Origin: Armatimonadota bacterium
GTDB taxonomy: Bacteria; Armatimonadota; Fimbriimonadia; Fimbriimonadales; Fimbriimonadaceae
Direction of reading: 5' to 3'
Length of the DNA stretch: 64,000 nt
Assembly (NCBI GenBank): GCA_020161505.1
Contig: JAIUNY010000004.1
Span: 62,001 to 126,000, forward strand
The stretch's first letter is position 1, and each line of letters begins with the position of its first letter. Shown here piece by piece: positions 8,445-16,787 of this stretch. A program made the position numbers and the translations under genes. The notes under the pieces are model-generated. The model searched no databases. It had not been told where the DNA came from and was given only the letters and a program-made list of their open reading frames with translations.

Positions 8445-8924
8445 TCAGGCGGCTTTTTTGCCGCTGGTCGCCATCTGCTTGGAGACCTTTTCCGGGATCA
8501 GGTGGTCGATGTCCAGCATCACGATCAGCTTGTCGCCGCGCTTGCCGACTCCCGCGAGGAAGGCATCATCCTGGCCCTTCGTGAACGTCGGGCTTTCTTC
8601 GATCTGATCCTGGGCGAAGTCGTAGATTCCCTCGACGCCATCGACCCGCAGCGCGCATCGACCGGCGGAGCAATTCACGACGACCATGTTCGACTCACCC
8701 TTGCTCTCGGGAAACTCGAATCGAGCCCGGAGATCCAGAGCGCCGATCGTCTCGCCGCGCAGGTCAAACACCCCGAGCACCATCTTGGGTGTGCGGGGAA
8801 TCCTGACCGGATTTTGGTCTTCCAGAATCCGCTCGACCGAGTCGATCGGCAGACCATAGAGTTCATCAGCGAGTCGGAAAACGACGTATTTACCTTCAGC
8901 CATACCCATACTTGCTTCTTGCAT
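8445..8924 (-). CDS. cheW: CheW-like chemotaxis coupling protein
   Basis: Adaptor linking chemoreceptors to CheA. The single CheW domain runs through most of the 159 residues: KYVVFRLADELYGLPIDSVERIL, then the conserved VFDLRGETIGALDLRARF strand pair, and LIVMLDIDHLIP at the end. Possible starts are the ATGs at 8924, 8909 and 8903 (MAEGKYVVF); all keep the domain intact. No cheA or receptor gene is adjacent; the nearest receptor in the window is at 25.8 kb. Its upstream region is shared with the divergent gene at 8990. Confidence 0.88.
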   Translation of the reverse strand: MQEASMGMAEGKYVVFRLADELYGLPIDSVERILEDQNPVRIPRTPKMVLGVFDLRGETIGALDLRARFEFPESKGESNMVVVNCSAGRCALRVDGVEGIYDFAQDQIEESPTFTKGQDDAFLAGVGKRGDKLIVMLDIDHLIPEKVSKQMATSGKKAA

Positions 8925-8989
8925 TCCATGAAGAGAACGCCGGAAACCTGTTAGTTCAACCAGAAGATATGGCAAGATGAGAAAGCTTG

Positions 8990-10078
8990 ATGCTTTGCTG
9001 CGCGCTCGTTCTCGTGTCCGCGAGTCAGATGGATCCCCTGACTCGTTTGCAGGCCTTTCTCGCGCGGAGCGAGCAGTATGCCACCCGGTTTGAACTGCGA
9101 ACCGCGCCCGGTGCCGAACCTTGGCCGGGAAGCTACCGATTTGCCTTGCCGCGATTCCAGGAGTACATTCTGGAAACGCCCGGCGGAACGCAGCGAATGC
9201 GTCAGAACGAAGAGGGATTGATCGCTTACGAAGACTCAATCCGGAGTTACGTGCCGTACCGCGATTTCGGTCGGATGATGCCGATTCCTCCGGAGCTCCA
9301 GCCCGCCGGACAGTATGCGCTGAGTTGGCTCCCGGCTTGGCGAGAAAAGCTGCCGGAGGGCTTCAAGCTCCAAGGAGACGAGGTGGTTCGCGGTGAGAAA
9401 GTCGACCGACTTCAGTCGGTGCAAGAGGCCGAGGGCACCAAAGTTGTCTCCACGGTATGGGTGGATACGGTGGGCAAGCTTGCACGCATGCGCACCGTCA
9501 TCACGAACGCCGAGGGGATCAACGACTATCAGTTCGATTTCTTGAGTTGGGATACCTCCAACACCGGCTTGAAGCAGATGAAGCTGGATCTGCCCATCGG
9601 CTATTCGCCGAACAAGGTTCCGCAGCTCAGGCGTCCGCCCGAAGCGGGGGCACCGGTCAAGCTTGGGAACTGGAAGAATGCTCGTACCGGCGCCGGAGAT
9701 CCGATTGAGCCCAAGATCGGAAAAGGACTGGTGATCGTCTTCACCGATCCCAGTTGCCGACCCAGCGGGGAGATGGAATCCGCTCTCGTGAAACTGGCGG
9801 CGGCTCTCAAGCCGCTCGGTGGCACGGTCATTGAGGTTTCGCTTGGATCCCAGAAGCCGGATCTCACCAAGAAAGACAAGGGCCGCGCGATCTACACCGA
9901 TTTGGATGGAGCCATCGAGAAGCAGTTCCAACCCCCTGTGACTCCCTATGCCTTCCTCATCCATCCTGGCTCACGAGTACGACGAGCCTGGGCCAGTTAT
10001 GCTCCAGATCAGGAGGCGCGGTTCGTCGAGACGTTCGTCAACACGATCAAGGCACCGCGCGAAGAAGAATCGGAGTAG
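8990..10078 (+). CDS. Exported LolA-like protein with a degenerate thioredoxin-fold domain
   Basis: A 362-residue protein with a short N-terminal hydrophobic stretch (MLCCALVLVSASQ). Residues about 15-210 read like a LolA/RseB-type lipid-binding half (WPGSYRFALPRFQEYILETPGG). Residues about 235-350 read like an AhpC/TlpA-type thioredoxin fold, with LVIVFTDPSCRPSGEME at the active-site loop and the cis-Pro strand TPYAFLIHP. The loop keeps one Cys (PSCRPS) instead of CXXC, so a disulfide oxidoreductase role is doubtful. ATG 8990 is preferred to TTG 8987. Domain calls are from pattern only. Confidence 0.65.
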   Translation: MLCCALVLVSASQMDPLTRLQAFLARSEQYATRFELRTAPGAEPWPGSYRFALPRFQEYILETPGGTQRMRQNEEGLIAYEDSIRSYVPYRDFGRMMPIPPELQPAGQYALSWLPAWREKLPEGFKLQGDEVVRGEKVDRLQSVQEAEGTKVVSTVWVDTVGKLARMRTVITNAEGINDYQFDFLSWDTSNTGLKQMKLDLPIGYSPNKVPQLRRPPEAGAPVKLGNWKNARTGAGDPIEPKIGKGLVIVFTDPSCRPSGEMESALVKLAAALKPLGGTVIEVSLGSQKPDLTKKDKGRAIYTDLDGAIEKQFQPPVTPYAFLIHPGSRVRRAWASYAPDQEARFVETFVNTIKAPREEESE

Positions 10079-10082
10079 CGGC

Positions 10083-10499
10083 TTAGGTATTCAGCACGCG
10101 TTCGGCGAGGATCACGGCGGCCCAATCGTCAACCGGCTGCGGAGGCACCTGCATCGTGGCGGGCAGAATACGCCGCCAGCCTCGGCGAGGATTGTGCTCC
10201 CAGTACCGCTCGCGGGCTTGCATCGTGGTATCGCGCTCGTCCACCACGAGAATCCCGATGCTCGGCATCGCATCCCGCAGAGCTTCGACAACGGCACGAG
10301 ACTTCGTTCCCGATCCGACCACGATCATGCTGAAAGTGGAATCTTCGTGAGCCTCATGGGCGATTTCCGCGACTTGTTCCTGAGGGACAATCCATCGCGA
10401 CAGCACATGAATCACGTCCATGTCGTCACGACGCACCAGGGCTACCCCGCATTTGGAGTGGCCTGGATCAATGGCAAGTACAGTCTTGTCCCCCAACAT
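10083..10499 (-). CDS. RNase H-fold protein, YqgF/RuvX-like
   Basis: A 138-residue protein with the start VLAIDPGHSKCGVALV (first acidic residue of the RNase H fold), a middle VVDERDTTMQARERY that matches the DER-T motif of YqgF/RuvX, and PVDDWAAVILAE near the end for the last acidic residue. This is a variant of the pre-16S nuclease/Holliday-junction resolvase-like family. It closes a minus-strand run with DUF3084 and the Lpt genes, 19 bases after DUF3084. Nuclease activity is inferred. Confidence 0.75.
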   Translation of the reverse strand: MLGDKTVLAIDPGHSKCGVALVRRDDMDVIHVLSRWIVPQEQVAEIAHEAHEDSTFSMIVVGSGTKSRAVVEALRDAMPSIGILVVDERDTTMQARERYWEHNPRRGWRRILPATMQVPPQPVDDWAAVILAERVLNT

Positions 10500-10518
10500 C
10501 GTTGTTAGCTCAGCGACA

Positions 10519-12039
10519 TTATGGCCTGAGACGGAAGGAGAGTCTCAGGGGATCGCCGTTCATTGTATCGTCGGAAGCCAGTAGCTGCACCCTCACCTTT
10601 CGTCCGTAAGTCTTGATCCGCGAGACCATGTCGAAGAGCTGGAGCGTGGAGAGCTGCCCAATCACAGGGTCGCGACCAAGGGCCGGTACCATGCCATCGG
10701 TGATGGCCTTTTGGGTGAGGTTTTGTTGGACAAACTTGATGATTTCGTCGGCGATCGCCGCCTCGTCTTTACTCCCATCCGCCATCACGGTGAGGACAAC
10801 TTCCTCTTTGTCATAGACCTTCTCATAGGGGAAGATGTCGAGCCGGAGTGGGACAAATTCTTCTTCAAATGAGTTCACGTGGGCCCGTGCGACAAGGAGT
10901 CTCGGCTCCTTGCCGCCTACCAGGCGATTGATGACTGCGTTGAGCTGAGCCTCCGGAGAAACCCCGTTTTCTGGCACCAAGCCCGCGTATTCACCCTCGA
11001 ATGTCGAGGCGGCGCCGCGTTGCATGGCTTCGCGCCGGGCTTGCTGGATCAGAGTGTTCACCGCGTTGCGCGCCTCCGCCAGGTTCGGTTGATCGCGGAG
11101 CACGGTGCGCGAGAGCTCATCGCTGCGATTGTAGATCAGGCTGTTGAAGCGGGTTGCTCCGATTTTCCCTTCAAAGAACTCGGTGCTCGCCTGGGCCTGG
11201 CGGAGCCGTTCTCGCTGGGCTTCGAGTTCCCGCGTTGCCTTGGTCAGATCTTCGTTCACCCGGCGCAGATCGGCCTGGTTGCTCGCAATTTGAGAGTTGA
11301 ACCGCTCTTCCGCCGCCTTCGAAGCCTCGTTCAGACGCACATACTCCGCTTCCAATGACCCGAATTTTTTGGTGAGTTGATCAAGATCTCGGGTCAGAGC
11401 CGCCTCTTGAGCGGTCAGTTGGAGGTTCCGTTTCAGGAGTTCTTGGTTGTCGTTGGTGCGCGAACCGAGTACGGCCTCGGCGCGCTTGATCTCGGTTTGG
11501 AGCTTGTCGCGCTGGGTCGCAAACTCGCCCACCTGACCCTTGAGGTTGCCGACCTGACCTTGGAACGTGCGAACTTCTCCCAGGAGCCCGCGTGCCTCGG
11601 CGGTGAGCTTGGAGTTCTGCTCCTGGGCGTTTTTGAGGCTGACCACCCGGTCGGCAAGGCTCTTGGACGTCTGATTCAGAGTCTTCTCTTTGCCTTCTAA
11701 GTCGCCGCGCAGGGCTTCGGTTTGAGCTTGTGCGTCGGAAAGCTCCTTGTTTTTCGTCTCCAGATTCTTCTCGACCACCGCGAGCTGTTCTCGCGCTTTC
11801 GTGCCTTCCAGGATCCAGACTCGGACGGGCTCGGCGATTGCAAACAGGACGAGGATCGTGAGCAAGGTGCCGAGCATCCCGGCGAAGAAGGTGCCGAGCG
11901 CAGCGGTGTGCTTCGGGCGAAGGCGGCCCCATTTCAGCTTCTTCTTTCCGATGCTCCGACCGATGTGGTCGCCGGCGTACGCGACGCCGCCTCCCACCAG
12001 GATCATCACAAGCAGAAAGAGCAAGCTGACCGGGCTCAC
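10519..12039 (-). CDS. DUF3084 membrane-anchored coiled-coil protein
   Basis: A 506-residue protein with two N-terminal membrane segments (about 3-23 and 46-72), then a long coiled coil (about 75-310, heptad-rich with many Glu, Gln, Lys and Leu). A globular C-terminal part of about 190 residues starts near FFEGKIGATRFNSLIYN. This is the architecture of DUF3084 proteins known from cyanobacteria. Its start overlaps the end of the LptF/G gene by four bases, so it is co-translated with the Lpt genes. The coiled coil facing the periplasm may have a structural role in the envelope; this is inference. Confidence 0.8.
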   Translation of the reverse strand: MSPVSLLFLLVMILVGGGVAYAGDHIGRSIGKKKLKWGRLRPKHTAALGTFFAGMLGTLLTILVLFAIAEPVRVWILEGTKAREQLAVVEKNLETKNKELSDAQAQTEALRGDLEGKEKTLNQTSKSLADRVVSLKNAQEQNSKLTAEARGLLGEVRTFQGQVGNLKGQVGEFATQRDKLQTEIKRAEAVLGSRTNDNQELLKRNLQLTAQEAALTRDLDQLTKKFGSLEAEYVRLNEASKAAEERFNSQIASNQADLRRVNEDLTKATRELEAQRERLRQAQASTEFFEGKIGATRFNSLIYNRSDELSRTVLRDQPNLAEARNAVNTLIQQARREAMQRGAASTFEGEYAGLVPENGVSPEAQLNAVINRLVGGKEPRLLVARAHVNSFEEEFVPLRLDIFPYEKVYDKEEVVLTVMADGSKDEAAIADEIIKFVQQNLTQKAITDGMVPALGRDPVIGQLSTLQLFDMVSRIKTYGRKVRVQLLASDDTMNGDPLRLSFRLRP

Positions 12040-13145
12040 TGAGAGTTCTTCCTCCGGATTTGATCAACCGCCACGACGAGCCCGACCAAGATCGGGCCAA
12101 AGCTCGCGACCCAGGCGGGAATTGCGCCGCCCTGAGCCATGATCGAGAGCACGTTGGTCACGAGCATGTAGCCGAAAATGATGATCACGCTCAGCCAGAA
12201 TCCCGTCGCGTTTCCGGCCCGGTGGCTGCGGATTCCCAGGGGTGCTCCCACAAGTCCAAAGACGAGCGCGGCGAGAGGAAGGGCGAACTTGTTCCAATAG
12301 CCGAACTCAAGGTTAACAATCTCCTTCTTCGGCGCATTGGGATTGCGGCGCATCTTGGCCGCTTGCTCCTTGAGCTCGCGGGAGCTGAAGGAATCGAGAT
12401 CGCGAAGGCCCTGGACGAGCAGATCCTCCGGCTTGATGTTCATCTCGGGAACGCCGTCCGGCCAGATCCCTTCTTCGAATTTGAGCGTGCTCTTGCTCGC
12501 GAGGTGGTGGAGAGTCGAGCCCCCATAAGCGCGCCACTTGTCGATGCTTTCGAACTCCAGGCGAGGAACCTCAAAGAGCGCTTCCACTTGGCCTTGCTTG
12601 TCGAAAATCTGGATCGAAACCCCGCTGAGAGTTCGATCAGCAAGGCTGAATCGGCGGGCAATGAGATAGCCTACGAGTTTCCCCTCATCGTAAAGGGGTT
12701 GGGCGGTGGCCTGGGTTTTGTCCTCGATCTTCTCGGCGAGCTCTTTTTGCATCGCCGTGGCTTGAATCGCTGCTCCGGGAACCACGAAGTCGGTGAAGAA
12801 GTAGGTGACCAGACTCACCAGCAGCCCAAAAGCCGCCACAGGAGCCATGATCCTCGGGATGCTGACGCCCCCCGCGCGGAGGGCAACGATCTCGCTATCC
12901 CCGCTCAATCGCCCAAAGGCGAGGAGTGTGCCGAGGAGCATCGCCATCGAGAAGGTCTTCGCGAGAATTCCGGGCAGGAGCAGCGCGGTGAGTTGCAGAA
13001 CGATCCCAAACGGAACGCCCTGACTCAGAAGCCTGGTGAACTGGAACAGAAACGACCCGGCCATGATGAGCACGGTGAAGATCATCACCCCGAACACCCA
13101 GGGGCCGAAGATCTCGCCGAGAACCAGCCGGTCGACGCGTTTCAT
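12036..13145 (-). CDS. LptF/LptG-family permease
   Basis: Inner-membrane permease half of the lipopolysaccharide export machine. The 369 residues begin MKRVDRLVLGEIFGPWVFGV, a typical YjgP/YjgQ start. Three membrane segments precede a periplasmic beta-rich domain (about 130-270), and three more follow in the last 100 residues (PLAALVFGLVGAPLGIRSHR). Only one permease gene is present here, whereas E. coli uses an F/G pair; a second copy may lie elsewhere or the protein may act as a homodimer. Its start overlaps the lptB stop by one base. Confidence 0.88.
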   Translation of the reverse strand: MKRVDRLVLGEIFGPWVFGVMIFTVLIMAGSFLFQFTRLLSQGVPFGIVLQLTALLLPGILAKTFSMAMLLGTLLAFGRLSGDSEIVALRAGGVSIPRIMAPVAAFGLLVSLVTYFFTDFVVPGAAIQATAMQKELAEKIEDKTQATAQPLYDEGKLVGYLIARRFSLADRTLSGVSIQIFDKQGQVEALFEVPRLEFESIDKWRAYGGSTLHHLASKSTLKFEEGIWPDGVPEMNIKPEDLLVQGLRDLDSFSSRELKEQAAKMRRNPNAPKKEIVNLEFGYWNKFALPLAALVFGLVGAPLGIRSHRAGNATGFWLSVIIIFGYMLVTNVLSIMAQGGAIPAWVASFGPILVGLVVAVDQIRRKNSQ

Positions 13146-13978
13146 CAGCTCTTCTCGCCGTCTCCCGAATGCTTGTCGAAGTCTTCCGGATCGTCCGGAA
13201 TCGCTTCCTCTCCGAGGGGCAGATCCGAGGCATCGCGCATCTTGCGAATCTGGTCGTACCCCTGACCGAGATAATGCTTGCGCACCGTCTCGTTGCTCCG
13301 AATCTCTTCTGCTCCGCCTCGCGCGATGATCTGCCCGTCCACCAGGATGTAGTTGCGATCGGTGATGTTCAGCGTCGCGTCCACGTTGTGGTCGGTGATG
13401 AGGATCCCGATGCCCGTGTTGCGCAGCCGGTGGATGATGTGCTGAAGCTCCTCAATCGTCACGGGGTCGATGCCGGTGAAGGGTTCGTCGAGGAGGATGA
13501 AATTGGGTTCCGTGGCAAGCGCCCGGGCGATTTCGACGCGCCTTCTCTCACCGCCAGAAAGCACGCCACCGGCGCTCTTCATGATCCTGCCGATATGGAG
13601 CTCTTCGCTCAATCGGTCGATGATCTCGTTTTGCTTCGCCCGGCTGACTCGTCGCTGCTCCAGCACCAAGCGGATGTTGTCTTCCACGGTGAGACGGCGA
13701 AAAACGCTGCTCTCTTGAGCCAAGTATCCGACCCCGGCGCGCGCGCGCTGATGCATGGGCCACTTCGTGATCTCCTTGCCATCGAGTTTCACGACTCCGC
13801 TCTTCGGCTTCACCAGGCCGGTGATCATGTAGAACGTGGTCGTTTTCCCCGCACCGTTCGGCCCGAGAAGCCCGACAACCTCGCCTTGGGTGAATTCGAT
13901 GCTGACATCATTCACCACGCGGCGACGCCGGTATTCCTTGATGAGATTGGTCGCGGTGATTGTGAGAGGTGCGCTCAT
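13145..13978 (-). CDS. lptB: LPS export ABC transporter ATPase LptB
   Basis: ATPase that powers lipopolysaccharide extraction. It has 277 residues; Walker A is GPNGAGKTT (about 38-46), the Q-loop is YLAQESSVFRRLTVEDN, the signature is LSGGERRRVEIARALA, Walker B is FILLDEPFTGIDP and the H-loop is ITDHNV. The match to LptB is close, including the SVFRRLTV stretch. The C-terminus is extended by about 35 acidic residues (GEEAIPDDPEDFDKHSGDGE) not found in E. coli LptB. It overlaps the lptA-like gene upstream by four bases and the permease by one. Confidence 0.93.
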   Translation of the reverse strand: MSAPLTITATNLIKEYRRRRVVNDVSIEFTQGEVVGLLGPNGAGKTTTFYMITGLVKPKSGVVKLDGKEITKWPMHQRARAGVGYLAQESSVFRRLTVEDNIRLVLEQRRVSRAKQNEIIDRLSEELHIGRIMKSAGGVLSGGERRRVEIARALATEPNFILLDEPFTGIDPVTIEELQHIIHRLRNTGIGILITDHNVDATLNITDRNYILVDGQIIARGGAEEIRSNETVRKHYLGQGYDQIRKMRDASDLPLGEEAIPDDPEDFDKHSGDGEKS

Positions 13979-15084
13979 CCGCCATCCTCCTTCTTCTCGA
14001 TCTCAACCTTGCTCGGGTTGCCCTTCGAGCCGTACTTCACGACTTCCATGAGATCGTTGAACTGGATGTAGAGCACTTCGCTGGAGCCGGTTCGGCGGTA
14101 GCTCAGAGTGTCGGATTCCAGACGAATGTTGCCGACGAGCCGCATTTCGCCGGCTTCATCCATCGTCAGGCGGTCGCCTTCGGCGGTGATTTCCAGCGGC
14201 TCATCTTGGCCAGGAGCGACACTCTTGATCGTGATTTTCACCCGGCCCTCCACCGTCGCCGAACGGATCGGACGCACCGTTCCGGTGGTCTCGTTGGGGA
14301 TCTTGAATTCGCCCTTCGTTCCTGAGAACGTGATGGTTCGCGTCTCGCTGCCATTCGGTCCGGAAATCGTCGCTACTTGACCGAATGTGAATGCGCTGGG
14401 GAAGACGAAATCGAAGGTTGCCTCGGCAGGAATCAGTTGCAGGGCACCGGTGTCAATCGTGTTGATCGCATTGGTCTTCCCTCCGAACGTCTTCACAGAC
14501 CCCTTGACGCCCCCCTTCAGCTCGCCGCCTGCAAAGCCCTTGGGTTGGTTTGGCTTGCCGACGAAGACGAACGTGCCGCTTCCCGCACGCAGATTCTGAT
14601 CGTCCTGTCCGGCAAAGGTGACGGCTCCCGGGAAGGTCAGCACCAACCGGTCTCGATTCGCCAGCTCCTCGACCCGAATGACCTCGGACGTCAAGAGACT
14701 TTGGCTCTTCTGACCCTTCTCGAGCCAAATCTTGACGCTTCCGCTCAGGGTGCCTTTCTGGATGTACAGACCCCCGCCGCTGATACGCCTGAGCTCGCCC
14801 TCTGCTTTCGCCGCTTCAAAATCGAGCCTCTGCGACTTGCTGTATCCCTTGAGCGGCTTGCCCGCGAAATCGAACGTGATCTGTCCGCTCTCGTTGACGC
14901 CTTGGAAGATCCAAGAGCTGATGTTGAGAATGCCGAAATCCAACGCTCGACTCACAAACGAATTCTCATCATCTGCAGGGGCGCGTTGGGATTGGGCGGT
15001 CGCACTGGGGGACTGGGACAACAGAACCCCTCCCGCCACCATCGCGGCGAGAATCCCTGCGCGTCCATTCGTCAACTTCATCAT
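13975..15084 (-). CDS. LptA/OstA-like periplasmic protein
   Basis: A 369-residue exported protein with a signal peptide (GILAAMVAGGVLLSQSPSATAQ). The mature part is beta-rich with two OstA-like stretches, about 55-170 (GQITFDFAGKPLKGYSKSQ) and about 270-345 (EITAEGDRLTMDEAGEM...LVGNIRLESDTL). It is roughly twice the length of E. coli LptA. It should form part of the periplasmic lipopolysaccharide bridge. ATG 15084 is chosen because CAGGAAGTA lies just before it. The gene sits between the lptC-like gene and lptB, as in proteobacterial lpt clusters. Confidence 0.8.
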   Translation of the reverse strand: MMKLTNGRAGILAAMVAGGVLLSQSPSATAQSQRAPADDENSFVSRALDFGILNISSWIFQGVNESGQITFDFAGKPLKGYSKSQRLDFEAAKAEGELRRISGGGLYIQKGTLSGSVKIWLEKGQKSQSLLTSEVIRVEELANRDRLVLTFPGAVTFAGQDDQNLRAGSGTFVFVGKPNQPKGFAGGELKGGVKGSVKTFGGKTNAINTIDTGALQLIPAEATFDFVFPSAFTFGQVATISGPNGSETRTITFSGTKGEFKIPNETTGTVRPIRSATVEGRVKITIKSVAPGQDEPLEITAEGDRLTMDEAGEMRLVGNIRLESDTLSYRRTGSSEVLYIQFNDLMEVVKYGSKGNPSKVEIEKKEDGG

Positions 15085-15138
15085 TACTTCCTGTTTCAAA
15101 CCTCTTGTCGGGGGCTCACTTACTGAGAACGCCCCGGT

Positions 15139-15675
15139 CTACTTAAAACGCTCCGGAGACCCAACCTTGCTCAGATCGGAGGTCGCCCAGACCTCCTTCA
15201 TCCTGCCGAGCCGCCAATCCTTGCTCTCCACCAACACATCGCCCGAGCTTTTGGCGATCCGCTGCTTGTCCTCCCACTCCAGACGAGTCGAGCGCATGGT
15301 CACGCCGCGCGATTCTGAGGTCAGCACCACTTTGCCGGTCAAAACAACGCGTTTGGTGACGTTATCCACCTTCGCTTCCGTCGCTGTGAACCGACTGGCG
15401 ATTTTGCCGTTGTCGTAAAACTCGCCTTTGATCCCCTGGGCGAAAAGCTGATTCTTGCCTCCCTCGCTGATCGACGCCCGCGAAGATTGGCTGCGAATCA
15501 CAAAGGCGAGCGAGCCATCCGCTCGACGCGTTTCGAGTTCAGAAGGGCCGCTTTGAAGAACACGAGTGGTTTCCGGGTCGGTGGATTCTTGGGTTGGGGT
15601 GGTAGCGGGCTCGGCCGCTTTGGGCTTGCTCGCTCCGCCCGAACATCCGACCAACGCCGTGCCTAAAACCGCCAT
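15139..15675 (-). CDS. lptC: LptC-like lipoprotein
   Basis: Probable LptC equivalent, here with a lipobox (GTALVGCSGG) rather than a plain membrane anchor. A Pro/Thr linker is followed by a beta-jellyroll-like part (QGIKGEFYDNGKIASRFTATEAKVDN...VVLTGKVVLTSE), the LptC/LptA signature order. ATG 15675 overlaps the rlmN stop as TGATG, but it leaves only ten residues before the Cys and no positive charge. A perfect AAGGAGG at 15711-15717 lies 8 bases before an in-frame ATC at 15702, which would give a normal signal peptide with an Arg; a TTG at 15756 is a further option. The start is therefore open. Confidence 0.75.
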   Translation of the reverse strand: MAVLGTALVGCSGGASKPKAAEPATTPTQESTDPETTRVLQSGPSELETRRADGSLAFVIRSQSSRASISEGGKNQLFAQGIKGEFYDNGKIASRFTATEAKVDNVTKRVVLTGKVVLTSESRGVTMRSTRLEWEDKQRIAKSSGDVLVESKDWRLGRMKEVWATSDLSKVGSPERFK

Positions 15676-16748
15676 CACGAAGGCACAACGGGCAGGGTGG
15701 ATGCGCGTTCCCTCCTTGCAAAGCGTCCGGCGTGTTGTCCGGCAAGTTGGCCGCAAGCTGCGGCGATATCGTGACCGCGTTCGACCCGCTCCGTGACATT
15801 GACGCCCTTGGATTCCAGATGGCGGCGAAAGGCTCTCACTCTCTCGCGGCTCGGTCGGGCGAATCCGTTGCCGGTATCGACCCAGTTGAAGGGGATCAGG
15901 TTGACGACGTGAGGCATCCGCATGATCTTCGTCGCGAGGGCCTCGGCTTGCTCGATCGTGTCGTTGAGTTCGTTGATGAGCAGGTATTCAATCGTCACCT
16001 TGCGACCCGTGGCCTTGTGATAATCGTGCATCGCGCGCAGGGCCTCGGCGACATCCCACTTGTGATTCACCGGCATCAGCTTGCTGCGGATTTCATCGAA
16101 CGGAGAGTGCAGCGAGAGCGCCAGGTGGATCGGCAACCCGAGCTTCGCGAGCTCGCGGATTTGCGGCACGAGGCCGACCGTGCTGATTGTCAGATGACGA
16201 TAGCTCAGTCCGATTTCTTCATGGAACAGGTTCAACGCCTTGGTCACATTCGCAAAATTGAGCAGGGGTTCGCCCATGCCCATAAATACAACGTGGCTGA
16301 TCCGCCGGGGTGACAAAGATTGAAGCCAAAGGTACTGGGCGACGATCTCTCCTGCGGTGAGATTTCGGTCGAATCCGCCGAGCCCGGTCGCGCAGAAGGT
16401 GCATCCCATCGGGCACCCGACCTGCGAGCTGATGCAGCAACTGACGCGGTCCTCGTACGGGAGCAATACGCACTCGTACACCTGGGTGTCGCCGTTGTGG
16501 ACAAGGAGCTTGTCCACGCCGTCTGTGCTCTTCTTGTGGGTCGTGAGGTGGAGAGGCGAGATGTCGTGGGTTTCCGCAAGCTTCGCGCGGAACGCTGCCG
16601 GCAAATCCTTCATCTCGTCGTACTCGCGCACCGCCTTCGCGTAGATCCAATTCGCGATCTGCTTGCCGCGAAACGGCTTCTCCCCGAGTTGCTCGGCAAG
16701 CGCTTGGAGCTCGGGTGTGGAAAGGCCGATCAGGGACGGTCGTGACAC
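15675..16748 (-). CDS. rlmN: Dual-specificity 23S rRNA/tRNA A2503/A37 methyltransferase RlmN
   Basis: Radical-SAM enzyme that makes 2-methyladenosine in 23S rRNA and tRNA. The 357 residues carry the radical-SAM triad Cys112, Cys116, Cys119 in QVGCPMGCTFCATG, the SAM-binding VFMGMGEPLLN, and the C-terminal Cys332 in DIAAACGQLA that forms the protein-RNA intermediate. It is the first gene of the run leading into the Lpt cluster and overlaps the next start by one base. Confidence 0.95.
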   Translation of the reverse strand: MSRPSLIGLSTPELQALAEQLGEKPFRGKQIANWIYAKAVREYDEMKDLPAAFRAKLAETHDISPLHLTTHKKSTDGVDKLLVHNGDTQVYECVLLPYEDRVSCCISSQVGCPMGCTFCATGLGGFDRNLTAGEIVAQYLWLQSLSPRRISHVVFMGMGEPLLNFANVTKALNLFHEEIGLSYRHLTISTVGLVPQIRELAKLGLPIHLALSLHSPFDEIRSKLMPVNHKWDVAEALRAMHDYHKATGRKVTIEYLLINELNDTIEQAEALATKIMRMPHVVNLIPFNWVDTGNGFARPSRERVRAFRRHLESKGVNVTERVERGHDIAAACGQLAGQHAGRFARRERASTLPVVPS

Positions 16749-16787
16749 GTTCCCGCTATTGTACCGGGAGGGTCGATTTTGGGCTCG

